Shown here in pieces: positions 56,515-64,000 of a stretch of 64,000 nt of DNA. A program made the translations under genes and the position numbers. Under the pieces are notes generated by a model. It was not told the origin of the DNA. It ran no database searches and worked only from the letters and a program-made list of their open reading frames with translations. Origin of the DNA: Ceriagrion tenellum (Eukaryota; Arthropoda; Insecta; Odonata; Coenagrionidae); the NCBI GenBank assembly GCA_963169105.1, contig OY720638.1:9162749-9226748 (forward strand), in the 5' to 3' direction. Every line of letters begins with the position of its first letter. The stretch's first letter is position 1.

Positions 56515-58669
56515 TCACTGTCCGTTCCCCTGCGACCGTGTGGCACGGATATACGGTGATGACCATTCTGGCGAAGTGTTGTCAGGAAATGAAAGCTTTT
56601 CAAAAAGTTCTTCATTTGATACAGTCCTCACAACCGATGGCACGGTAACAGACACATCGGTGCTTTCCCAATGAATCATTTCTTTGTAATCCACGGCCTC
56701 AAAATTCAGCTGGGGAACAATGTTGTATCTAATACAGTGATTGAAATTACCGGCTTTGTCTTCTCGAGCACTAAGAATTTTATTTAGTGCTTGCTGACGG
56801 ACAGTAAGTCGACGATCAGTCATCATCTCTAGAAGAATATTTTCTGGGAGTGCGAAGAACGCATTTGTTTGGACGGACGAATGAACAACTGCTTGGTATT
56901 TCCTTGGTAAGTGTCGACATCTGCGAATGGTCTCAAAGACGTGACGAGCATCGACGAGAATGGAGGATTGTGTACTGATCCTGTATTGCATCACCACATA
57001 GACTTTTAATATGAATGTCACCATTGCGATGAATTTCTTAGTAGGTTTCTTAGTTGAAATACATAACCTAAGAATTCTGTTAGCTGTGGTCAACCAACGG
57101 GCTTTATTTAGTTTTCCAGCCATCATAGTGGCTAGCTCTTCCGCACATGGTCCATAAGTAATGGCTTGGGATTGTTAAGTAAGTACTTCTAGTCCTCATT
57201 AAGGTTTGAGATGTCTTCTGGACTGTGGTTTGGCAAGTCACAATTTATGGGATGAATTGACACCACTGGGAGCTGTTCACATTCTGGCAGTTTTGAACGT
57301 ATGGCACCTGTGTATGAATACGGGCTGGAACAAGCGCCGTCAATGTGTGTGAAGAGAGCTCGAAACGGCAGCTCGACGAAATAAAAAAGGCAAAGAGCCC
57401 ATTGCATAGGTTTTTCCGTCATTTCTTCTCATTTTCGGAGGACGCCGCCCTCTCAATCAGCATTGGCGTTCGTCCCGTCACAGCCAAGACCATCAATTTC
57501 ATCGACTCCACCATTGAGTTGGCTGATGATGAAATTGAAAATAGCTGTAGCCTCATCATCATATGCAGAGCCGGAAGATGGTGCGACATGATCGACGTAT
57601 TGAGCATTAGGTTCAGCCACAAGTGATAAATGCTCTTCCCTAACGAAGCCTGTGGATGTTTTTGTATCATCAATTCGACCATCAAAGTAGAGGCCTTTGA
57701 TCCGATCGTCATCCGTAGAACTACGTTTCAAATCTCGAGAAAATTCAAGTTTATCACGCCTAATTTTGTACTTGCCTACAACCAAAGCAGACGTTATGTC
57801 ACAAGATTGCTTTGGAGATATAATTCTAGCTTTTAAAGCCGCGTGAATTACAGTGGATGTGATGTGTGCAACAGTTCTCTCACTTACGTTGCATCTCTGA
57901 GAAATGGTGAGTCTTAGTTAAGTCCAGTTTGACCTTGGATGTTCTGTCCCTGGGTTTGTCGAATACCACATCCTTAGCAGAATAGTCCTCAGGATGTTCT
58001 TAATCACCGTGAGTATCCTCAAAGATTTGACTGTCATTTAAAAATGACAATGGGGAAATAGTTGATTGAGATGGCTCAGTAAGGGAATTCTCAAGTTTAA
58101 GCCTCTTACATATAAGCTTACGTTCAGCTCTTTCACGCAATTTTTTTGTCACAGATACCTCAACAGATCCAATGCGGCCAATTCTTGGACCTCTCTGATC
58201 CAGAAGGAACTGGTGCTCAAGAACAGGAACCTTTGTTTCCTTGGGACAGGCACATGTGGAAAAGTCTGCACATTTGCAGAAGGAAAGGTTTCGTTTCCTC
58301 GTCAGTAAAATACTTCAATTGATCATCCTTTGTTTTTTTAAACTACTGTTTTACTGTTTGAGACTTTCTTTATTCTAAAGTATTCCTCATGGCAGCGTGA
58401 TATAAGTTGAATTACTCTGCTTTGTGCATTTGCTGGAATAGACGCTTTATCCCAAATTGCACATACCTTGATAGAAACTTGTCGGGCGATAGAAGAAAAG
58501 GGTGGCTCCTTGTTACTCCGTGACCTGATTCCAATTTGTCGCCGAACTTCTGGATAACAAAGTAGAACACTCTTCTTTGTAGGGAGTTAGTTTCATCAAA
58601 ATCCTTGGGGTTTTCATTAAAAATCGTGCAAACGTTTGCTCTACGAAGAGCGAACTTCGAAAGAGACAT
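56515..58669 (-). pseudogene. Unclassified transposase-like protein (D-D type), decayed
   Basis: I do not recognise a named family. The pieces resemble uncharacterised proteins that I recall as common in insects. From the start: ATG at 58669 with F-A-L-R-R-A-N-V-C and H-P-F-L-L-S-P (to 58412). A Cys-rich patch follows, F-C-K-C-A-D-F-S-T-C-A-C-P-K-E (about 58285-58240), then G-S-V-E-V-S-V-T-K-K-L. Next come G-L-Y-F-D-G-R and G-C-D-G-T-N-A-N-A-D (57785-57453), two Asp settings like those of RNase H-fold transposases. Then E-L-P-F-R-A-L-F-T-H-I-D-G (57370) and a last block, A-R-W-L-T-T-A-N-R-I-L-R-L (57126-56515). Two TGA codons lie between 57453 and 57423, with a TAG near 57187 and frameshifts elsewhere. 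An intron or two in the N-terminal half cannot be excluded. The third acidic residue was not identified. Its place inside the TIRs argues that it is this element's own transposase. Confidence 0.6.
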
Positions 58670-58907
58670 GCTGAAGACTGAATGAAAATCTGCGTAAAAA
58701 CCAGAGCATGGTCAACTGAACTTGCAACGAAATACATAACAACGGGAAATAAATAATAACAAAAAATAATTACAAAATGTCCAACGGACTTGAAGACACC
58801 CCAGGAAGAGGGGAGAAACTGTAGTCAGAAAAATTAAACACGCGACGAGAATACCTGAAAACAGCAATATAAACAAGTATATGAGTCGCGGAAGCCTTCA
58901 AAGAAAC

Positions 58908-59203
58908 TATGTTAGGATGTTTGTGGAGTTCCTCGAGTTCTATGTTTCTCCGTATTTTCCACTGTCCACCTTCCTTTGTAGCACCAAAAATCTTTCTTAG
59001 TACTTTCCTCTCCCATCTTTTAAGTAACTCTTCTTCTGCTGTGGTCATGGTCCACGTTTCTGAACCATATATGACCACAGGTCTAATCACTGTCCGGTAA
59101 ATCTTTGTTTTCAAGTTCCAACTGAGGTTGCGTGACTTGAGCACTTTTAATAAAGCTCTATAAGCCCTATTGCTATCTGCAATCCTGGTTTTTTATCTCT
59201 ATA
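58908..59203 (-). pseudogene. LINE RT C-terminal scrap
   Basis: The minus strand reads A-L-L-K-V-L-K-S-R-N-L-S, then K-I-Y-R-T-V-I-R-P-V-V-I-Y-G-S-E-T-W, and R-W-E-R-K-V-L-R-K-I-F-G. It ends at E-E-L-H-K-H-P-N-I-V. This is the C-terminal RT region of RTE/CFDP2-type LINEs. A one-base shift near 59165 precedes it. The open frame runs on to 58770 but the rest is unrelated. It was inserted into the 3.9-kb element. Confidence 0.75.
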
Positions 59204-59210
59204 TTTTTAT

Positions 59211-59507
59211 AAAAGGTCATCTGCTCGATAATTAAGGGCGATATAGTTGGCGTATTAGGGCTCTAATGTCAATTACAGTCCTAAGTTATATCTCATTACA
59301 AAAAAGTGTGCTCGCTCAAACCAAATTTAAATTATTGAGAATTTTAGCGTTTTTCGTCGAATTTTCGAAATTTGAAGGTAAAAATGTTAACAAAAGACAT
59401 TATCCGATTTGGAAAAAAATTATGTCTGTAATATCCATCTGGGTACGCAACTTTTTCCGGGTATTACGATTCGCTCATAGAAAAAAGTGGAAAAACGAGG
59501 CACCCTA
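59211..59507 (-). repeat. Right TIR of the 3.9-kb element
   Basis: Inverse of 55608-55908. The arms differ at scattered positions and by small indels, which indicates an old insertion. Confidence 0.85.
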
Positions 59508-59739
59508 GTTAGTGACCACTGTCGCTGCTATACTCCATTGTTAAAAGACATCTTCTTTACACTAATATTTTTACCGCGCATTTCACTGTTGTTTTATGTC
59601 TTAAAACTGTAATTCAGCTAAAGAAGTAAGATTAACTTTTTTTATTCGGATTTAGGAAAATAATTGCGCAAATATTAACTAATATTGGAATATATCTGCC
59701 TTTTTCTATAAATTTCCATAAAGAAGACCTAAACTGCAA

Positions 59740-60712
59740 TTAGTTATTCACCTTAAATGATATACAAAGTACATAATACCGAAAAATATTCATATTAACG
59801 ACTATTATAATGAAAAGTGTATTCAAATTAATCACTCTAAGATACCACAAATCTAACAAATATGAGCTCCTTATCTGTAGATGACGTTTTGATATTTTTT
59901 TAATTGGAGGAGAAAAATCTTCAAAAGATACCAACCAGCCCTTTCGGTAGTGTCAGATTTTTAATGACCAAAAAACTTCCCCTTGACTCCATAACCAAAG
60001 CTGGATCTAATCTTTTGAGCCCTACTGCGGCCTTGGCTTCGTCTTCGGGCTACTCATTGTTGCGGAGCATTCCCTTTACTTGCGGTCTTCCCCCTTTGGA
60101 TTTTGTTCACCATTGCTTCCACTAGTTTCCAGTGATCTTGTTCCAGACATCTGTGAAAGGCGTTGTCTCTCGTCAGGTTTCCCGGGGTTGGAATACACTT
60201 TCTTCTCTCTGCCTCTCACTGTCTGCATACTAGCTCCGTATGCTCTGCCGTGCCCACCTCACCGCAGTATCACCATGCCGCGGTCTTCACGTTATTGATG
60301 CTGTGTAGATATCTCTGAAAGACCCCGTGGCCTAATAAACATTGAGTGAGATAGAAGATTGTTTGACCGCACCTTCTATTCACCCTTTTGGCCCCTCTAG
60401 TCCATGCGCCCTAATTCGCATTTCTCCAACACTCCTGCCATTTTCTTAGCAGTCTCTCTCGTAATTCTTCTCGATCCCTGCCTCTATAGCACTCTGATCT
60501 CTCTTGGGCCGCATAGCTCCAGCGGTAACCGCTGCAAACTCTCAGGGCCATTCGCCTTGGTATGTACAAAGGCGAATGGCCCTGAGAGTTTGCAGCTGTA
60601 TTCTCTCCATCTGGTTTCACGCCTTCTTGAAGTTCAGTTCTCTGATCCAAACTGGTGCCCCATACAAAGCTGTGGATGTAACCACGGAGGACAACAATCT
60701 CTTCTTGGAATG
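59740..60712 (-). pseudogene. R1/I/LOA-like LINE ORF2 C-terminus
   Basis: The minus strand reads L-Y-G-A-P-V-W-I-R-E-L (about 60660), R-R-M-A-L-R-V-C-S-G-Y-R (about 60565-60530), then L-T-Q-C-L-L-G-H-G-V-F-Q-R-Y-L-H (about 60330). It ends with Y-C-G-E-V-G-T-A-E-H-T-E-L-V-C, the C-terminal Cys/His motif. This order is typical of the region after RT in R1/I/LOA-type LINEs. Stops near 60408 and 60290 and frame changes break it. A perfect 28-bp palindrome lies within it (60531-60596). Its 5' side is cut by the Penelope end at 60711. Coding similarity fades below about 59900. Confidence 0.7.
60531..60596. repeat. Perfect 28-bp inverted repeat, 10-base loop
   Basis: 60531-60558 is the exact reverse complement of 60569-60596. 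One arm encodes the expected LINE motif R-R-M-A-L-R-V-C-S, so the other arm is an added inverted copy of it. A perfect arm in otherwise decayed sequence points to a recent event. Confidence 0.9.
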
Positions 60713-60753
60713 TATAGCTCTCGGGTTTCCAACCGGGTGATGGTGGTTTTTGG

Positions 60754-60796
60754 CACCGACGTTTCGAAGGCGTAGTCTGCCATCGTCCTCAGGGTG
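60754..60796 (-). ncRNA. Hammerhead ribozyme motif, minus copy
   Basis: On the minus strand CACC, CTGAGGA, stem II, GAAA, CGTC and GGTG follow in the same order as at 16542-16584, with the same core bases. Both core strands are intact. Confidence 0.7.
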
Positions 60797-60807
60797 ATTA
60801 TTTTGGC

Positions 60808-61011
60808 AAAGTCAAGTCAAAATATCTTTATTTCCACACCAAACAAATACAAAAATAACAGAATCAAAAAAACCGGTATGGTCCCCGCTTTAGGCTGTCG
60901 CCTCTTCAGGGTATTCACTGGAATATCTTTCACTGGTACGGGAGAATATTGGCCCGGTATTCGCCCTAGGACGGTGGAAAACCCGTAAAACCACAGTCTG
61001 GATTTTGGCCA
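60808..61011 (-). mobile_element. 204-bp insertion with 8-bp TSD in the Penelope end
   Basis: ATTTTGGC occurs at 60800-60807 and 61012-61019. Removing the segment restores the Penelope block seen in the other copies. Read on the minus strand it ends in GGAAATAAAGATATTTTGAC, a retroposon-like 3' tail. It shows no tRNA-type promoter boxes, so it may be the 3' end of a LINE or Penelope element. Confidence 0.65.
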
Positions 61012-61158
61012 GGAGGGTGTCACTTTATGTATGCTCTGTGGAAGGGCTAGCTTGCTTCTGATTGGCCCTCTTTTCCCGCTCTTTTCAAGGGCCAATCAGA
61101 AGCAAGCTAGCCCATCCACAGAGCATATATAAAGTGACACCCTCCTGGCCACAATTAT

Positions 61159-61201
61159 CACCCTGAGGACGATGGCAGACTACGCCTTCGAAACGTCGGT
61201 G
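61159..61201 (+). ncRNA. Hammerhead ribozyme motif, plus copy
   Basis: CACC (61159-61162), CTGAGGA (61163-61169), a stem II of GATGGC with GCCTTC, GAAA (61190-61193), CGTC and GGTG (61198-61201). It is identical in its core to the copies at 16542 and 60754. Confidence 0.7.
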
Positions 61202-61280
61202 CCAAAAATCACTATCACCCGGTTGGAAACTCGAGAGCCATACATTCTAAGCATTCGCCGGGAAAGCCTTAAGTCTTACA

Positions 61281-62175
61281 ATCTCCCCTTGCTTGGGCTA
61301 GGTCCTTGTGCATTTGTCATTAGTCTTCAGAGTGCTCCAACCAGCCGAGCGCATTTTGTTGCAACCTCTCGTATGTGTAGTTGAAAAGATCTGCCGTGGT
61401 CTTACCACACTCAGAGATATTTCAGTTCAGGGTCTGGTCTACCCTCATTGTCATTATCACAGAAGATGTCTGAGAGTACTCTCCTTCCTGCCATCACAAC
61501 GTTTCGATAATACTTCAGAAAAAGATTTTTATTCAAAAAGGGATTGTACTTATTTTTCAAAATTGACGAATATACGTTTCTACCTCTTAAAATGATCAAG
61601 TTGGAGAATGAAAAACGTGCGGTCATCGGAAACGCGTGCCCGTTGGGGCTGAGGCTCTTGAAAACGATAAACGCCAGTTTTCAGGCGGTGTAAGTCTTAT
61701 TTCTATGTAAAACTCAATTACAGAGTCCAGAAGGGCCAGAATGTAGTGCGTTTCCTTCGTTTTTAAGATATAGTCTCGTGGAGCCTCGCTCCTCACCCCC
61801 ATTACCTCCTTCCCCCCCCCCCAACCACCCTCTGTCATCGCCCACCTCCACTGCACTGCCCGCTCCACGGATTTCTTCGAGCCGCGCTCAGCCTGCGCCA
61901 AGCACTGCACGGTGTCATGCACCGATTGGTGCAATAACAATGAGTCAGCAACAGATGTGTTTATTGAGAAAACTAATTTAAAAATTGTCTGGATCACTAT
62001 AGATTTAGTACAATGAATTTGATGAAGACGCAGGAAACCCCAATTATGGAGCTGTAAGCGACCAATATTGTGTGAGATTTCATGGATCTTAGTGCATTAT
62101 AGCGATTATGTCGAGAACTTAATATCATGCTTCATCTCATATTCTTTTCCATGAGTTAAATCTCTGAATGACAAC
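61281..62175. other. No gene seen
   Basis: Unassigned. Includes a C-run near 61813-61823. The minus frame 61997-61623 has no recognisable domain. Confidence 0.45.
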
Positions 62176-62400
62176 CAAAGTGGCTAGAGTACTCGCCTAC
62201 CACACGGACGGCCAGGGTTCAAATCTCTGCAGAGGAGGATGTTTTTCAGAGGAAACACGATCCCTACTTGAGTGTCTTGTGGAGGGCACTTCACGTACAG
62301 TACTCCGTCTGTCGGATGAGACGTTAAACCGTGGTCCCCTTGGCGCCTTTTGTTAAGAGCAGGCCAACGCTGGGAATCCCACCTTGCTACAGGCAATCAC
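62176..62400 (+). mobile_element. tRNA-derived SINE with conserved body
   Basis: A-box-like GTGGCTAGAGTACTCGCC (about 62178) and B box GGTTCAAATCT (62216-62226) form a tRNA-like head. The body contains CGGATGAGACGTTAAACCGT (about 62313) and TTAAGAGCAGGCCAACGC, which I recall as a widespread invertebrate SINE body. It is a different family from the SINEs at 15.8 and 54.1 kb. Target duplications were not resolved. Confidence 0.75.
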
Positions 62401-64000
62401 ATCGACAAAAATATTTTCTATTGCCATAATATACTCTTCACATTTCAAATATAAGTACTTCCACTCCAGTGACGCGTTAAACGAAGATGGGATGATGATA
62501 GGTGGATAACCGTTGAAAATTTATTTTAGTCGAGCGGTGTAGCCGGTATTGCATCGCTTGCCCAAGCCAAGTATTACTATTGAAGCACAAATACACAGGT
62601 GAATGAATATCTCATACGGGATGCGACCAACAAATGGGATCTCTCGTGCTATTAATGGTAGTTATATTTCACAATGGAAATATAACCACCATCTGTTTGA
62701 TATAGAGGAAATGTCTCAAGGAAATATGTGCAAACAATTGTTAATATTGGATAGTGGTGGTCAAAGTTGGTGATATCAGTAAACCGAAAAGGGTTTTCGG
62801 ACAGTGCACTTACTCTTCCAAGTTCTTCAAAAGTGTATGAAAGTATTCCCTCTGTAAAATTTGAGTTTATTTATATCTGGCAGCTGAATGTTGTGTTGTA
62901 GGTTTCTGCATTGGTAAATATGTTTTTCGTCGTCCCAATAGTTTCCATATCACCAATAAAATAGGAAAAAAATCATCTCGGAAACAATTCATTTCCATAT
63001 AAATGGCATCCTAAGAAAGCACTCGATATGCAATCCGATAATCGACCATAGGTTAAAATTTTATTCATAGCAAAGCCACTGAGGCAAGTAATTTTCTTGA
63101 AAACGGCTTACTTGGTAGAAAATGAACTTAATGTATGAGATACCTGAGTCACTATCACCAAAATACGTTACTTTGTACAGAAGACTTGAATAAAAAGTTA
63201 TGGGGACAAATGGATTGACATTTCATTGCTTCCGCGGATAATAAGAAACCCTTTCGACTGATCTTCCCTTCGAAATTCAAACTCATGCTAAACTATACTA
63301 AACTTTTGTTAAATGACATACCCTTATTTTTTTAGTAGCAAGTTTTAAAAGACCGGCAGCAAAAAAAAAGGTTTTCGATTTGATAAATTCCAACATGTTG
63401 AACTGAAAAGTGAAATTGATTGTTGTATCTTTTGGATTATAATATATTATGTAATATTATGTACACATTCTCCTTTCACTCTATGTAATATTATGTATAC
63501 ATTTATTCAGGATCTTTGAGTTGTATTCTTTGTAGTTGTTCATTCATTAATGTCTAAAGGACTAATGAGTCCACGACAATAAATGTTTATTATCATTATT
63601 TTTCACTAAAACCTCACCTCGTATGAAATATCCCACATTATATTGTTTTCTGCATTTATTTGTCACTAGTTGTATCCCTGACTTATTACTATTAGTCACA
63701 CAAATCATCTGCAGGACTATGACCCGCATACTGGATGTTGGCATGTTTGTCAACGTAGCACCCGCCCAGTTCCTCTTTCACCACTGCCACTACTCGAGTG
63801 AGCGGATGGAGCGGTCGCAGGAGCATCCACAGGGGCGAGTACTCCGTGCCGACTGAAGAATGCCACACACCCTTGAGATTCGGCTTCCTCGGCACTCATT
63901 GCAGTGAGGTGTGGATGAAGAGAAGCGGCATGCAAGCCGACGGAGTATCAATGCCTCGTGATGTTTCCGCTATAGTCACCAATCCTGAATGCGAGGGAGG
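62401..64000. other. No gene seen; possible LINE 3' tail near 63.4-63.6 kb
   Basis: AT-rich DNA. Around 63440-63600 the sequence repeats ATGTAATATTATGTAxACAT twice. It then reads AGTCCACGACAATAAATGTTT, which resembles the 3' ends of CR1-type LINEs. Without adjoining coding sequence this stays a guess. The frames at 63562-63935 on both strands are unrecognised. Confidence 0.35.

Larger units (their letters stand above)
55608..59507. mobile_element. 3.9-kb TIR element carrying an unclassified transposase-like gene
   Basis: Inverted arms of about 300 bp run from 55608 to about 55908 and from 59211 to 59507. The outer end reads TAGGGTGCATCGTTTTTCCA against TAGGGTGCCTCGTTTTTCCA on the other arm. 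The inner arm includes CTAATACGCCAACTATATCG. GTGATCAC (55600-55607) abuts the left end and GTGACCAC (59512-59519) lies 4 bp beyond the right end. If those are a target duplication, it is 8 bp as in hAT. A palindromic CTAG at both ends is an alternative. The pseudogene at 56515-58669 lies inside on the minus strand, and a LINE scrap (58908-59203) sits between it and the right arm. Confidence 0.75.
60711..61280. mobile_element. Head-to-head pair of Penelope-like ends
   Basis: A minus-oriented end (61080 down to 60711) and a plus-oriented end (61081 up to about 61275) meet near 61080. The join forms a dyad with arms GGGCTAGCTTGCTTCTGATT and GGGCCAATCAGAAGCAAGCT. Each carries the same terminal block as 16480-16663, including CACAGAGCATA, AAGTGACACCCTCCTGGCC and the hammerhead. 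The minus copy is interrupted by a 204-bp insertion. Inverted end arrangements are a known habit of Penelope-like elements. Confidence 0.75.

Noticed and set aside
50650..59507. A single large transposon holding both unclassified transposase-like genes
   Set aside because: The two genes have different motifs and opposite strands, and the TIRs at 55608 and 59507 enclose only the second.
62176..62260. Functional tRNA gene
   Set aside because: The boxes are present but no cloverleaf closes, and a conserved SINE body follows.

Overview
This is a eukaryotic, almost certainly arthropod, genomic window dominated by mobile elements. The evidence is the mix of families: a P-element-superfamily (THAP9-like) transposase gene with introns, an R2-clade retroelement with a restriction-like endonuclease, Penelope-like elements carrying hammerhead-ribozyme ends, several LINE lineages, hAT elements, tRNA-derived SINEs and two insect-type transposase-like families that I cannot name. 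The species cannot be told from the sequence. I found no host gene I can defend and no tRNA, rRNA or CRISPR. Most of the computed open frames are noise or fragments of decayed elements.

Layout. 1-10 kb: mostly unassigned DNA with a 67-bp repeat at the very start, GC-rich islands at 4.1-4.6 and 5.1-5.8 kb, a SINE head and a LINE scrap. 10.1-15.1 kb (minus strand): a THAP exon, then a P-element-type transposase gene with five compatible exons. 15.6-16.8 kb: a LINE reverse transcriptase split by a SINE and by a Penelope-like fragment that has its own 12-bp target duplication. 18.19-26.52 kb: a hAT element with 16-bp terminal inverted repeats (TIRs) and an 8-bp target duplication, split by a LINE whose 963-codon ORF2 is open. 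29.47-43.34 kb: a very long foldback element (ends TAGGGTGGC, 8-bp target duplication). Its right arm is broken by two further inverted-repeat elements, and it holds LINE debris. 43.9-45.1 kb: a LINE endonuclease fragment. 46.3-49.7 kb: an R2-like element, decayed, ending at a second copy of the 67-bp repeat seen at the window start. 50.6-53.1 kb: a decayed, intron-containing gene whose motifs align with the catalytic core of RAG1/Transib, carrying a Penelope-type insertion with a 14-bp target duplication. 55.6-59.5 kb: a 3.9-kb element with ~300-bp TIRs carrying an unclassified transposase-like pseudogene. 59.8-61.3 kb: an R1/I-like LINE C-terminus and a head-to-head pair of Penelope ends. 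62.2 kb: another tRNA-SINE.

How they fit together. The nesting gives a relative age order: LINE reverse transcriptase before SINE and Penelope; hAT before the PHD-ORF1 LINE; long foldback before its two inner elements; RAG1-like gene before the Penelope foldback. Most genes here are broken. Closest to working are the LINE ORF2 (no internal stop) and the P-type gene (one base too many in a run of six T). The strongest candidates for something undescribed are the RAG1-like gene (50.6-53.1 kb), the 3.9-kb TIR element (55.6-59.5 kb), and the possible site-specific R2-like insertion marked by the 67-bp repeat.
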